This document shows positions 1 through 10,360 of a stretch of 64,000 nt of DNA, piece after piece. Under the pieces are notes generated by a model. That model saw only the letters and a list, made by a program, of their open reading frames with translations. It had not been told where the DNA came from and made no database searches. The stretch's first letter is position 1; each line of letters begins with the position of its first letter. The stretch is from Eutreptiella sp. 'Long Island Sound 2002' (Eukaryota > Euglenozoa > Euglenophyceae > Eutreptiales > Eutreptiaceae): the NCBI GenBank assembly GCA_964036045.1, contig OZ038378.1:54929995-54993994 (forward strand), read 5' to 3'. Made by a program: the position numbers and the translations under genes.

Positions 1-876
1 ATGGAAACACGCTGTCGGAAGAGGAACAAAGGCATGTTCCTTAATCCTTGTGACGTACATACTCTCCATTTCATTGAGTTCCTGTCTTTTTCTGCAATCT
101 AAGTGTTGGAGGTCGTGGTTCAAGCATTACCTGAAATATGCAAGCAGCTACCATGAGAGGTAAAAGAAATCAGTCGGCTGCTGCAGATCCCACAAAATCA
201 AGCATTTCACTGATTTTAATTGCAGCAGCGAGCATTTCACAGTGTCAGTGGCTGCCTACCAGCGGCTGTTAATAGATTTATAGCCGCGTTCAAATTTTGG
301 GGTTTGTTCTTGGCTGCCGCCGAGTTTTGGGGTCGGACTTGGACGCCGTGGCAGCTGCACTGATGGGGAATGGGATCCGAGGTGGGGGGAGAGAGGATTT
401 GCCAGGGGGCCCTAGATTTAGCTGCCTGAAGTAGACGCATTTTGCGGCTGCGTCAAATTTTCATTGTAAAAAACTTTACACTTTGTTCAAAAATTGAGAA
501 AATCTCTGCGCCGGCGCCGCCAATCGAGTGCGCCCGCACTGGGGATGGAACCAACGCCTGCTGGCTGCGATTCCAGCGCTCAGACCGCTGGAGCAGCACC
601 GCCGCTGGCTCTAGTGCTGGCGGTTTCGTTTATGGCTTTGTATTAGTTTTTTCGAAATTTTTTAAAAAACAAGGCCGGGCGGGCGCCCTGGCTCGAGAAC
701 CTTACCAATTATCAATCAGTGTGCCCTGGGGCATCAACGGGCACATGCACGCATCAAAGATTGGGCTGGAAAGCCCACATAGGCGGCATTATACCACCAA
801 CTTACCTAAAACTCACCAAGTGCACACGTGCATACAAAGTCACATGCGTCCACTGCCCAAAAATCATAACTTGGTT
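1..876. other. Unassigned flanking DNA left of element A
   Basis: No convincing gene is visible. The open frames here are short and of mixed composition. Around 535-690 the sequence loosely resembles the tRNA-like region near 22440-22610: both have an AGACCGCTG block and, further right, a GAAATTTTTTAAAAAA run leading into a GC-rich stretch. This could be a dispersed repeat of tRNA origin, but the match is weak. Confidence 0.4.
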
Positions 877-880
877 CCAC
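877..880. repeat. Possible 4-bp target-site duplication, left of element A
   Basis: CCAC sits directly before the LTR terminus TGACGCG at 881. The same CCAC follows the other LTR terminus at 18138-18141. Ty3/Gypsy integrases usually make 4-6 bp duplications. Four bases is weak evidence alone, but it agrees with the TG...CA ends of the LTRs. Confidence 0.5.
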
Positions 881-3107
881 TGACGCGTTCCCGTGGGGGG
901 CCGGCCACGGGACGCTGCGGTGACACGCACAGGTGAGCAGGCAGGCAAAGCACTACGCTCACAAGGGCATCAATACGCTCGTGTCATGTGACAAAGCGTT
1001 TCAGGATCCTTGCCACTCTGCAACAAGGGAACGAAAGTATGTACAGCAACACATCAGGATATGTACACATGGGGTTAAGACTCGACTGGGGTAAGGGCAT
1101 CACAGGACAATAGACACTCTAACCTAACTTCTATCCCAATCCCAGGTCCGACCCTCTCAGTGGCTGGTGGGGGCGGGGGCTCAAACACAACCCATGCCCT
1201 GCTCAGTCCGGACCCTGAAACCCTGCCAATGGGGGAGGTGTCCCGCCCAGCCACAGGCGAGTTCCTGGGAACCAAGCAGCTGCAAGGCCAACCGACAGTC
1301 GCGTCCCATGCTCCCTTAACAGCAGGTTCCAGCTCTGCTCTGAGGCAGAGATATGGCTCCGCCATTATCCCCTAGGAGTTGGTAGCTGAAAATGGGCTGT
1401 TTCAGCCCAAACTGATATTAGCTCCAAAATCTCCAAAATTGACCCCTCGTCCGGACCCGCCAGAGGTAGGGACGAGGCAACTGACCCTATGCCCTTTGAG
1501 TACGCACTCTCTGGAGCCCTCACCCAACTTGGTTCCCTCTGAGGTCCCTGCATCAGGGCACCACGTGTTCGTCAAGTGGGGTCATGATGCCAAAATCACC
1601 AAAATTGGCGTCATTCCCACGCGCGGCTCGCCCGGCCAGGGCAACGCCAATGGCTCACAGGTTAGGAGGCAGGACCTAGGACTTCTATCTGAGTGTACAA
1701 CTTGAAATTAGGTCCGGGCTCCATTTGGGCAAAGAGGAATGGGGCCGCCAATTGACCACACGGAGGGGTGAAATTGGGGTCCCAAAATGGGGTCATTTTG
1801 GCTGCTGGACATGAGCCAAAATTCGGGGTACGCCCAATAGCATATCTCCACGCCGGCTTGGAGATCGGATCCGCCATTCCATACGAAGTCCACGGGGAGT
1901 CAAACAGAGACTCCCATGCCCTTGGCTCTCAAAAATCTCCATGCCACTTGGCGTGGTGACGATCCCAATTGGGTCCACAAATGCCAAAATGGCAAAATTG
2001 CCCACACTCACCTTGGGCTAGCACCTTAACGAAGGATGCTCCGCTTCGCCCACGTGGTGTGTGAACCATGGGGACCAATATACATATCACCCATGTCATA
2101 TATGGTCCATTGGTCCATGCGTCCGGCATGCACGGGTGGGCTCAACATAGTGCACGGCGGGCAGCAAAAGTGGAAAATTGCTCAAAATGGCCAAAAATGC
2201 GCACACTCATGGTTGAGGCAAATGAGGCACATGTCCGACTTGGACCGGAGTGTGCCATAGGATTGGTATCAAGTCATGTGTGTCCAACATATCTTTTGGG
2301 CGTCGCCCAACTCCTCCGGTTTTGGGAATGGCAGGGTCGCCAAGTGAGCCCATGATTTGGGATAGTCCCAAATGGCCAACATGGCGGCCACGGTGTGCCA
2401 AGCCCAAGAGGAGTTATTCGCCGGGTCCAAGATATGTTGGGCACCGAAGTATGTACCCTCATATCATACTTGAGTCATGATGTCAATTGAGCGCAACGTT
2501 GAAATATATGGTCGCCACTTGACATCATGACGGGCCAAAAACGGCAAAATTGGCACAAAGATACACAAAAGTGCCTTGAAAGGTGCACAATTATATTATA
2601 ATATCTTTGGCTTGGATCGTGCAATCAACTAATCCTTCCAAACATAATGACTTGACACCAATGACCTTCGATTCCACATATGTGCTCCACTTGGGGCGCT
2701 TTGAAAGGTCACGAGCGCTACTTCCCAAGTGGGCACATGAAATTATGGAAAATTGCAAAACACACACCTTGCTCCCAACGTATCGCTTCGGGATCTCCAA
2801 ACAAGCTTCCCTTCACGAAGGTTAGACTTGCAATTGATTGTAGGGAGTATGGAGAAGGGGCTTGCACAATATGAGGTCCATTGGCGGGTTTGGCTTGGAG
2901 CGATGGACCCGCCAAATGGGCACGCAACACAACACAAGGCACATACTCCATATTGCCCAAAAACGTAGCTCCCCCCACGATATGTCATGCCCCCCCAAGG
3001 GCATAACTTTGTGTCAATCGTTCATAGGAACTCAAGGAGAGTTCCTATGCAACACCAACACTCGCGCGCTACACTCGAAGGTTATCTTAACGCACGCAAT
3101 ATCATGG

Positions 3108-3752
3108 TCAAAGAGTTATAACGCAAACTCTACCCTCTTGACCATGATCCATTACACTAGCGCGCACGTGTGGAGACGCAAGGCATATGAAGCTTCCTAA
3201 ATTACGTCGGGAGTATTGTGAATACATCCCACGTTTCCTTATTGTCATTCCTCGCAAGCGGCACGAGATATGACCCTCACATATGGCCTCACGAATCAAC
3301 TTTGTTTTGCCCATATCTTTAAGACAAATGGAGGGCAAGATAAAAGGAAAGTTGATTCGTGCATAGGGAAGCACGTAGGTCCACTCGAAGGAGGTCAAAT
3401 CAAGTGCGGGGATGTCGAAGTCGAAAATCCGATTTCGACATCCTGAAAAATTCGGATTAAGGTTGCGAGTGTAGAATGTGAAAATTGCGGATGCATCAAT
3501 GCAGTTCCTGAAGACTTTAGAGCCTTCGTCACGGATAGCGTTAAAATTTCCATTAATAACAGTTAAACTGGCGGTTACGCTAAAGTCGCGAGCTAACCGC
3601 CAGCTGCCAAAACAGTGAGTATCAGAACGGAAGCGTAAAAATTGACGGAAACAATATGAAAATAAAACCCTGTTGATTCCTGATGTTCTGATATATAAAT
3701 CTCCGCTGGCGGTGCATTGGTTGCCGATGCGGGGCTTTACGGCACGGAACAC
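3108..3752 (-). CDS. LTR-internal ORF, unknown (3' LTR copy)
   Basis: A 214-codon frame in the sense orientation of element A. It has no recognised domain. A recognisably related peptide is read in the sense strand of family-2 LTRs at 35436-35855 (B), 41679-42230 (D 5' LTR) and 63255-63494 (D 3' LTR). Shared pieces include RIFDFDI, LTVI, RIN(F/L)PF and TKLIRE. The frame overlaps the putative core promoter, and its length varies between copies; in element C it is cut early by a TAA. Conservation may therefore reflect a regulatory DNA or RNA element rather than a protein. Confidence 0.3.
   Translation of the reverse strand: MFRAVKPRIGNQCTASGDLYIRTSGINRVLFSYCFRQFLRFRSDTHCFGSWRLARDFSVTASLTVINGNFNAIRDEGSKVFRNCIDASAIFTFYTRNLNPNFSGCRNRIFDFDIPALDLTSFEWTYVLPYARINFPFILPSICLKDMGKTKLIREAICEGHISCRLRGMTIRKRGMYSQYSRRNLGSFICLASPHVRASVMDHGQEGRVCVITL
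3290..3361. repeat. 14-bp inverted repeat in family-1 LTR
   Basis: CACGAATCAACTTT at 3290-3303 is exactly complementary to AAAGTTGATTCGTG at 3348-3361, with 44 bases between. The other LTR carries the same arms at 17522-17535 and 17580-17593. Family-2 LTRs keep shorter versions of the same arms, for example the CACGAATCA and TGATTCGTG arms near 41925-41992. It could be an RNA hairpin in the LTR transcript or a protein-binding palindrome. Confidence 0.75.
3411..3442. repeat. 9-bp inverted repeat next to the 14-bp one
   Basis: GATGTCGAA (3411-3419) and TTCGACATC (3434-3442) are perfect complements separated by 14 bases. A related arrangement appears in element C's LTR near 23885-23916. In element B the right arm has decayed. 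Confidence 0.6.
3690..3703 (-). promoter_or_regulatory. Candidate LTR core promoter (TATA-like)
   Basis: A TATATAAAT/ATTTATATA sequence lies in a block conserved between family-1 and family-2 LTRs (compare 35949-35958, 41578-41586 and 63152-63160). The flanking bases are nearly unchanged while surrounding LTR DNA is diverged. The active copy for element A would be the equivalent in its 5' LTR near 17922-17935. The start site is not determined. Confidence 0.4.
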
Positions 3753-3788
3753 GCTCCCGCCGGGCTCGCACCGGGCGTCAACGGGCGC

Positions 3789-3873
3789 CTTCCGTACATG
3801 GGGTTAGTGGACCGGAGACCGGTCTTCCCTTCCGTACATGGGGTTAGTTGACCGGAGACCGGTTGTATGCCCT
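3789..3873. repeat. Tandem duplication of a 40-bp unit in family-1 LTR
   Basis: Two copies begin at 3789 and 3829 with CTTCCGTACATGGGGTTAGT. Each contains the imperfect palindrome ACCGGAGACCGGT. The same pair is in the other LTR near 18021-18105. In element sense it lies at the start of U3, where enhancer-like repeats are common. Confidence 0.8.
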
Positions 3874-3905
3874 AACCTAGCCATGGGGTTCTGGGTACCG
3901 CTTCA

Positions 3906-3917
3906 CCCCCCTCCTTA
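3906..3917 (-). other. Polypurine tract of element A
   Basis: On the minus strand AAGGAGGGGGG directly abuts the 3' LTR terminus TGAAGCGG. This is the expected position and composition for the plus-strand DNA primer of an LTR retrotransposon, and it fixes the element's orientation. Confidence 0.8.
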
Positions 3918-5372
3918 GAGCAAACCCTGGGGGGGGCTCGATAACACCCATGCATGGCAGCGGGTACCCAGGACCATCCCCTGAAGGGGGGGGTGTCACA
4001 CCCTCACTTCAGGCTGACTCAGGTGAGGCTGCCCAAATCCCACAGTAAGATAGGTATGATGCCGTAAAAACTCGTAGCACATGTATAGTATCAAGTATCA
4101 AGTCCCGGGTCCTGGCGGCGATTGTTTGGCATCCAAAGGACCCGTTAACCCATACCAGGCGCACCGGGTGCCGGCTGCTACGGTCACCACCACAGTGGCA
4201 GTGGCATACACGGCCAACATAGGCGACACACGACCACCGAGGTGGTCCCACAGGTCGAGAGCGACCACAAAGATCCATCAGGCTACCCCAAGCTTCCCAA
4301 GGCCCCCCGACTGGGGAGAGTCCCCACGGGTCCTTCCTCGGGCGCACCATGTCCATATCCATACGACGCGAGTCCAGAGTGTTACAGCCGAACGAGCTCC
4401 TCCTTAAGGGATCGGGCATCAAGGCCGTCTTTTCCCTCGCCCTATTACCACGAAGGCCATACATGAGGGAGTCCTCATGCAGTGTGGGCGGAGGCATCGA
4501 CTCCTCAAACCACCAGTTTCCCAGGCAGACTGACCGAGGTCAGGAGCACCGGAGGCCGCCATCCGACTGCAAGTGCGTCTGCGAATCGGTAGGCTCACAC
4601 TGGGACTGACAGTGGCGGACCGCTGGGAGTGTAGTCAGGCAACTGGGCTTCCCGCCTGGCGCCATCAGGATCTCCACATCACAACGAATAGGGCACACGG
4701 TATCACGGGCACTCAAACAGTAGAATCTGTACTTTTGTACTGGTCCAGGCTGGACCAGGCTGTAAGAACATGTACACGGCGACTCAAGGCGCCTTTGTAT
4801 ACGATTCGCATCCCGTTGGGGGGGAAAAACAGTCCACACTTCAGTGATGGGCTGACATACAGGTGCACATATCCTGGGGAACAGAAAAGCAAAACAAGCG
4901 GGGTAAATAGGCGTGTAAACACACTCTGGACAGAGTGCCAAACCACGCCACGGTCAGGATAAGGCAAATGCAGGAGGGTGGACAGGAAAACGCCTGAGTT
5001 CAGGCCATATATAGTCTGCAGACACACGTCGACTGGCCTGGATCCCGCAAATGCCATGGGACCAGACCACACACCAAAAATCGCAATGCCGATGACAGCG
5101 GCATCCGTTGCGCAACGTCGTATGGGCTTCAAGGCCCCAAGAGCTCAGAAACATGAAGGTCAGTCGCCCTACCTGGTTTCCCAAGGATTCAGCACGGGGG
5201 GAGTGACGAATAGAAGAGGAGAGGGGCCATCCTTCTCTGGATTCAGCAGGGGGGGGTATATGGCCACTCTGATGGCAGGTCACCGGAAGATGGAAGAGAG
5301 CAAGCAAGTAAGGGACGATCCGTCGGCCTCACAAGAGCTCAAAACGCATCAAGGGAGAGCTCGGGGCGCTGA
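3918..5372 (-). other. Post-pol region of element A
   Basis: About 1.45 kb between the pol stop and the polypurine tract. It has several minus-strand open frames but none I recognise. The most structured is 4713-5132 (139 codons). It opens with a basic, signal-peptide-like start and has hydrophobic stretches around its middle. Its position after pol is where envelope-like genes sit in some plant gypsy elements, but nothing in the residues identifies it as one, and overlapping frames of similar length argue for chance. Confidence 0.3.
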
Positions 5373-8300
5373 TCAGGCACCCCTGGCTGCTATCGCCCGG
5401 GTGAGTGCTGCCAAGTCCGAAACGTGGATCTTGGTCTTGTGCTTGCGGATGTACTCCATGAAGGGAGTATTGACCCGCGGCACGAACGAGGAGACGGGTT
5501 CCCAGGTGTCGTGGGACGGCCCATAGCCTCGCCAACGAACCTTGAACTCCAGACCTCCGGGTGCCGAGGCTTTCGGACGCTGAGCCAGGATCTTCTCGAC
5601 AGTATAGTCGTCCTGCTCAGCATAGTCATCATCCGAATCAGCCTCATGTGCGGCATAGCTCAGGGACACATGTTGGCCACGGAGGTCGGGCTCCCGCACA
5701 CGGAGTTGACTCTCGTGGCGCTCCCGGAACTGTCCGTGACCTACCTTGATGTGGTAGGTGTCCTCACCAATCCTGCGAACCACCTCTCCAGGTGTGAACC
5801 AGGTTTTGGTGCGGTGGGTGCCCATAGGGCGGGGTCTGATCACCCACACCGGGTCTCCCACCCTGAACTTCTGCGCTGTCGAGCTCGGGGCGGACTTCTG
5901 ACGCTCAGCATGCTCCTTCTCGAGCTGCTGGCGGATGTCCCGCGCCGTTTGCTCTTGCCGCGCGAAGAACTCCTTGGCATCCATAGCCATGCCATCACCA
6001 GACAATGGAAGTCCCCTGCCCAGGGGGTCCCTGCCGAACAGAATCTGGTGAGGGGACAAACCGCCCGGAGTGGGGGTGTCATGATGGGCCTTCAGAGCAG
6101 GCCACATCTCCTCAAACCAGTTCCGACGTGGATTGGTGATGTGGATCTTGCGCAGCTTCTCGAACAGCTGCCGTCCAGCCACTTCAGCTCGGCCGTTAGA
6201 CCGGCTGAGATAGGCGACGCTCTTGGCGTGACGTATTCCCATGAGGGAACACATAGCCTTGAACCAGCTACCAGTAAACTGGGGCCCTCGGTCACTGCAA
6301 ATGGTGCGGGGGATGTCAAAGACGGTCAGCCAATGACGAATCATCATGACTGCCACTTCCTTGGCAAGCAACTCCTTTTTGCGTGCCGGAACGGCTACTA
6401 CGTAGCCACTGTGGCGATCCACGCAAAGAACCACACAGTCAAAGGTCTCCTTGCCAATGTGCACTTCGGGCATGGAGAAGACGTCCATGGCCACGCTCTC
6501 CATGGGCTGGTCAGGAACCGGGGTCCATTGGGCTTCCCCCTTGACGTTCCGGTTGTCGGGATTGCAGGCCTGACAGACCGAGCAACCCTTCCTGACCTTC
6601 TTGGTGGCGGTGTAGAGAACGATATGTTCGATCTCGAACCGACGCTGCATGTCAAGAGCTTGCTTCTTGACTCCTGGCTGCAGCATGTGGTGGTGCCAAG
6701 CTTCACAAAGCTCGAGCACCCGGGACTCCGGTACTAGCAGCTTACCATTCCGGTAGAGCTTGCCATCTTCCTCGGTCAGCCCCTTTGGCCACTTCTGCCC
6801 GTCGTCAGGGTCGGTCACAGCCCTATACTCGGCCGCAAAGGCCTCAGACTTGGCGTAATCGTCGGTCCAGTCGTCCTGGAGGCAAGACTCCGGGAAGAGG
6901 TGCTTGTCGAACTCAGGTCCCTCAGGGGCGAGTACTCTGACCGCTCTGCTCACCCTCGACGCGAGGGGGGCATCCGCAGCCATGACGACGAAGCACTTAG
7001 CACCCTCCTCCTCCATCAGGCGCTCCATTTCGATGATCCTCTTGGCTTCAGCGGTCTCAGCCTCATCGCCATGGGCAGAGATATCTGTCATGCCCTTGCT
7101 GGCGGGATAGGCCCACCTACTGAGACAGTCCGCCACGGTGTTATCCTTTCCAGGAATATACACAACCGTGAGGTCGAACTTAGCCAAGGTCTCATGCCAT
7201 CTTGCCCGTCGGGAGGCGGGACCTGAGGGGGTGTCCACGTGCTCCTTGTGCCACGACTGCAGACTCTGATGGTCGGTGCAGACGGTGACGGGATGGAGGG
7301 CTATGTACCCAGCCCATTTCCTGAGAGCCATGACGATGGCATACGCCTCCTTTTCACGGGGCGTCCACGTCCGTGTCTGGCCTTCCGCCAGGACTCGGCT
7401 CCAGAAGGCCACGGGCACGTGCCTCCCGTCGTCAAGCACTTGCTCCAACACAGCGCCAATGGCGTAGTCGGAAGCGTCGGTGCGCAGGACGAACCCTCGG
7501 TCGGGATCCACGAGGTGCAGACCCACTGCGGATAGCAGCGCCTGCTTCATCCCCTCAAAGGCACGGTCGGACTCAGCTGTCCAGACCAGAGCCTTCTTGG
7601 ACCCCTTCTTGGTCTCCTCTCGGTTGCCCTTGAGCATAATCGTCATGGGGGCTGCATACTCGGCATACATTTTGATATACCCCGAGTAGTAGTTGCAGAA
7701 CCCCAGATACGCCCGTAGCTCAGAGACCGTCTTGGGCTTTTCCCAGTGCTCAATCGCAGCCACCTTGCCAGGTATGGGCTTTCGCTGCCCGTTCCCGACT
7801 ACCTGGCCAGCGAAGACCACCTCGCTTACCGCAATGGTGGCCTTGTCACTGCTGCCCGTGAGTTTGTGCCGAACCAGAAGGTCCAGCACTAGGGTGACGT
7901 CCCTCTCATGTGCCTCCAGGAGCTCCTGGTAGCTCATACTGGGGTCCCTGGACGCGATGATCACGTCGTCCACGAAGGGGTCCGCACAGTCGCGCACCGG
8001 CTCAAGCAGGTTCTCCAGCATCCGCTGAAAAGCCGCATTGCCGTTGGTAACGCCCATGGGCATCACCTTCCACTGGAGAGGTCCAAGTGGAGTGCTCATG
8101 GCTGTGCAGGCAGGGGACTCCTCGGCGAGAGGCATCTGATGATAACCATGTTTCAGGTCAATCACCGTGAAGATCCTCCGCCGGTGTTGTTTTTGCAGCA
8201 TGTCCTCAATGAGGGGCAGCGTATAGCTGTCGTGCTGCGTTTGGGCGTTTAGGCCGCGGTAGTCGACCACGAGCCGCCATTCACCGGCCACCTTCTTGGG

Positions 8301-8543
8301 GACGACGAAGCACGCAGAGGCCCATTCGGAGTGGCACGGCTCGAGCCAGCCTCTCTGGATGAAGTCACGGAGGATCTTCTCCATGGCCTTCTTCCTCTCG
8401 CCCCTCAGGGCAAACTCCCGGTGACGATACACACGGGGGTCCTGCTTCAGTCGTATCTTGGCCTCGCCATACGGTCCACGTACCGGTGGGGGAAACACAG
8501 GCTTTCCGCTGAAGAAGGTATCCCCATACTTCTGCTTCAGCAC
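5373..8543 (-). CDS. pol: Element A pol: RT, RNase H, integrase, chromodomain
   Basis: An open frame of 1056 codons. The reverse transcriptase has VDYRGLN, DLKHGYHQMPL and the catalytic FVDD (near 7965-7976). RNase H has RTDASDYAIGAVLEQ and CTDHQSLQSW. A tether ends in ADCLSRWAYPA. The integrase has an HHCC finger (HH...CSVCQAC) and the DDE core with CSDRGPQF and NGRAEVAGRQ. A C-terminal chromodomain (about 5440-5590) contains KVRWRGYGPSHDTWEP. Chromodomains tether such integrases to chromatin. The listed start is an internal Met. True Pol comes from a longer Gag-Pol, and a frameshift near 8545 separates this frame from the upstream linker frame at 8365-8892. Confidence 0.92.
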   Translation of the reverse strand: MLKQKYGDTFFSGKPVFPPPVRGPYGEAKIRLKQDPRVYRHREFALRGERKKAMEKILRDFIQRGWLEPCHSEWASACFVVPKKVAGEWRLVVDYRGLNAQTQHDSYTLPLIEDMLQKQHRRRIFTVIDLKHGYHQMPLAEESPACTAMSTPLGPLQWKVMPMGVTNGNAAFQRMLENLLEPVRDCADPFVDDVIIASRDPSMSYQELLEAHERDVTLVLDLLVRHKLTGSSDKATIAVSEVVFAGQVVGNGQRKPIPGKVAAIEHWEKPKTVSELRAYLGFCNYYSGYIKMYAEYAAPMTIMLKGNREETKKGSKKALVWTAESDRAFEGMKQALLSAVGLHLVDPDRGFVLRTDASDYAIGAVLEQVLDDGRHVPVAFWSRVLAEGQTRTWTPREKEAYAIVMALRKWAGYIALHPVTVCTDHQSLQSWHKEHVDTPSGPASRRARWHETLAKFDLTVVYIPGKDNTVADCLSRWAYPASKGMTDISAHGDEAETAEAKRIIEMERLMEEEGAKCFVVMAADAPLASRVSRAVRVLAPEGPEFDKHLFPESCLQDDWTDDYAKSEAFAAEYRAVTDPDDGQKWPKGLTEEDGKLYRNGKLLVPESRVLELCEAWHHHMLQPGVKKQALDMQRRFEIEHIVLYTATKKVRKGCSVCQACNPDNRNVKGEAQWTPVPDQPMESVAMDVFSMPEVHIGKETFDCVVLCVDRHSGYVVAVPARKKELLAKEVAVMMIRHWLTVFDIPRTICSDRGPQFTGSWFKAMCSLMGIRHAKSVAYLSRSNGRAEVAGRQLFEKLRKIHITNPRRNWFEEMWPALKAHHDTPTPGGLSPHQILFGRDPLGRGLPLSGDGMAMDAKEFFARQEQTARDIRQQLEKEHAERQKSAPSSTAQKFRVGDPVWVIRPRPMGTHRTKTWFTPGEVVRRIGEDTYHIKVGHGQFRERHESQLRVREPDLRGQHVSLSYAAHEADSDDDYAEQDDYTVEKILAQRPKASAPGGLEFKVRWRGYGPSHDTWEPVSSFVPRVNTPFMEYIRKHKTKIHVSDLAALTRAIAARGA

Positions 8544-8892
8544 TGGCCCTCAATGCCTGAATCTTGGGGCAATCGTCGGACTCCGCCTTGGCTTTTCCGG
8601 GCACTTGAACCACGGAGCTTACTTGAGGGGTAGCTACTCCGCTCGTCTTCGGCTCAGGCGGTCTTCCCAGGTGGCCCAAAGGGCCATCTCTGGTCTTGCC
8701 TCGGAATAGATCGCCGTAGGTGGGTGGGTTATCCCCGATTGGCTCGTCCTGGCTGGACAGGTGGTCCATTACCCTCCTTACGAAGGTATCTCCATCGTAG
8801 GAACCAGAGACGATCGAGTCCACTTCCCACCAGGCTTTGTCCTGGCCCTTGCCCTCACGCTGGTTTCCCCAGTCGTGAAAGGGCTGATCCAT
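8365..8892 (-). pseudogene. Element A: linker between MT-like domain and RT (frameshifted)
   Basis: The frame follows an in-frame TAA at 8950. It contains a motif like VMDHLSSQDEP, homologous to VMDHIADQYDGP in the intact linker of element D (near 59070-59110). Homology passes into the RT frame near 8545, where the frame changes by one base. It is acidic and apparently unstructured. It is part of pol rather than a separate gene. Confidence 0.7.
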
Positions 8893-8949
8893 ATACCCCT
8901 GAACCAGATCCCACTCCTCGTCAGTGAGGGGGTCTTCCGATTCCGATTC

Positions 8950-10357
8950 TTAGATGTCAACAGGGGGAACCGCAAAGCATTGCCGCCATGGCTCCGCTAT
9001 GATGCGGTTGACACACACGAAGTCCCTGGCGTCGGCCTGATCAAGGCCCCGATCCACATAGTGGAATTCCGTTGGCCATCTCTGGGGTGGCATGGGCTGT
9101 CCCTTAGCGTCCTGATAGACACTCTCTCCAGCCGGTAGGACGACCTTGTTTAAGGTCATGTTGGTCAATGTGGCTACCCAATGTCGGGTACTTTCCTCCT
9201 CGGTGCATCCCATAGGAACAACCAGCACTGCCTTGGAGCGGTCCTTGCGAATCTTCGCTATCGCTCTTGGAATGTCTCATCGAGGGCAATGGATCCACAT
9301 CAAGCCCTGATGCGGACCCCAGTGCTTCTTCCACGCGGAGTCCTGTGCGCTCCAGTACTTCTCACATACCCGAAGATGGGCGGAGGTTCCTGAAGAGAAC
9401 GCATCCAGGGCCAAATCCGACGCTCCCAGGTCCGCGACCACTCGGTTCGCCACTTCCGGCATTACGCCGTACTCCTGGTTTGCTGGCCCAGTGGGCTCAG
9501 TGTCCAGCGCGGCCACTTCGAGCTGATTGCGTTTGGGGTGGATCCATTGGCATTCCACATGGTGCTCAGGTGACGAAAGCCACGAGAGCTGGTCGTCCTG
9601 GTACAGGGTCATTGAGGCCTGGGCCGGGAGAACGCCGGAGTCCGTCTCCATCATGAAGTCGTATCCAACGATCATGTCCCAGTCCATCTCGGCCTCGTAG
9701 AGGCGACCGTGCAGGAGGATTTCCTTGCCGAGGTCTGGGCGGCTCAGCTCACCATGGTTCACGAACTGCAGCCCGATGGCCGCTTCCTTCGTGCCTCCCA
9801 CCATGTACTGGCCGTTCGCCACCTTCAGCCTGACAGGTTTCCGACTGTCGGTCAGACACTCTGGCGGAAGTAGGCCAGCCTTGACCAAGCTGACCTGAGC
9901 GCCCGTGTCGACCAACACGTCCAAAACCTTTTCCACTTCCCCGCATAGGGCACGGACCTTAAGGTGCAACTGCCGCTCGCGCCCAACTCGGCGCACGGCG
10001 TGCAAGCTCAGGATCTCCGGCCGTTCCAGAAGCTCAACAAGCGACTGGTGCAGGTCGTGGACAATGGGCTCAGGCTGCCCATCTGCAGCATCCAGCTGCG
10101 GTCCGGGCTGATCCTCCGATACTCTCGGATAGATCTTGAAGTACATCAAACACATTCTTGGTCGCGAAGGACGGACGGGTGCAAGGGTTCGTGCCTTCAC
10201 TTGCCCTCACCCCGCCTCCGCGACTGGGCGCCGGACCGGGCCTTCCGCCCGCGGCAGTCCCTTTGTGCTTATCGACTCCCGACTGTGATGGTTCGGCGCT
10301 TCCCACGTCACCATCCTGCGACCGCCCTAGCTGGGGCCCTTGGCTGCAGGGGCTCCG
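8950..10357 (-). pseudogene. Element A: protease and methyltransferase-like domain (broken)
   Basis: Reading on from the gag UAG, the gag frame stays open to a stop at 10070-10072. Homology then continues one frame over, implying a 1-base indel near 10120. The aspartic protease has the canonical triad in LVDTGAQVSL (9901-9909). A domain with DAFSS, a W-rich stretch and KAVLVVPMG follows. It is collinear with the Dam-like domain of element E, but WIHCPR replaces the catalytic NPPF. In-frame stops are TGA just after HCPR (9277-9279) and TAA at 8950-8952. These look like decay. Confidence 0.75.
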
Positions 10358-10360
10358 CTA
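10316..10360 (-). promoter_or_regulatory. Gag-pro UAG readthrough site, family 1
   Basis: Gag ends GCC CCC UAG (10358-10360), followed by CGG AGC CCC. The same frame then runs open for 95 further codons with plausible protein sequence. A weak CCCT/AGGG hairpin begins about seven bases after the stop. The UAG-NGG-AGC-C context is shared with elements C, D and E. Readthrough is inferred, not shown. Confidence 0.5.

Larger units (their letters stand above)
881..3905 (-). repeat. Element A 3' LTR (3025 bp)
   Basis: Direct repeat of 15113-18137. The plus-strand ends are TGACGCG and GCTTCA. The segment near 3200-3770 shares DNA similarity with the LTRs of family 2, including a block around a TATATAAAT sequence. 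At about 3 kb this is far longer than a typical gypsy LTR. Confidence 0.93.

Noticed and set aside
1075-3004. Numerous 60-110 codon ORFs on both strands in family-1 LTRs
   Set aside because: They overlap one another, are repeated only because the LTR is repeated, and have no domain. Only the 214-codon frame was kept, because relatives occur in another family.
5424-6737. 437-codon plus-strand ORF antisense to element A integrase
   Set aside because: The sense strand encodes unmistakable integrase and chromodomain motifs; the antisense peptide has none.
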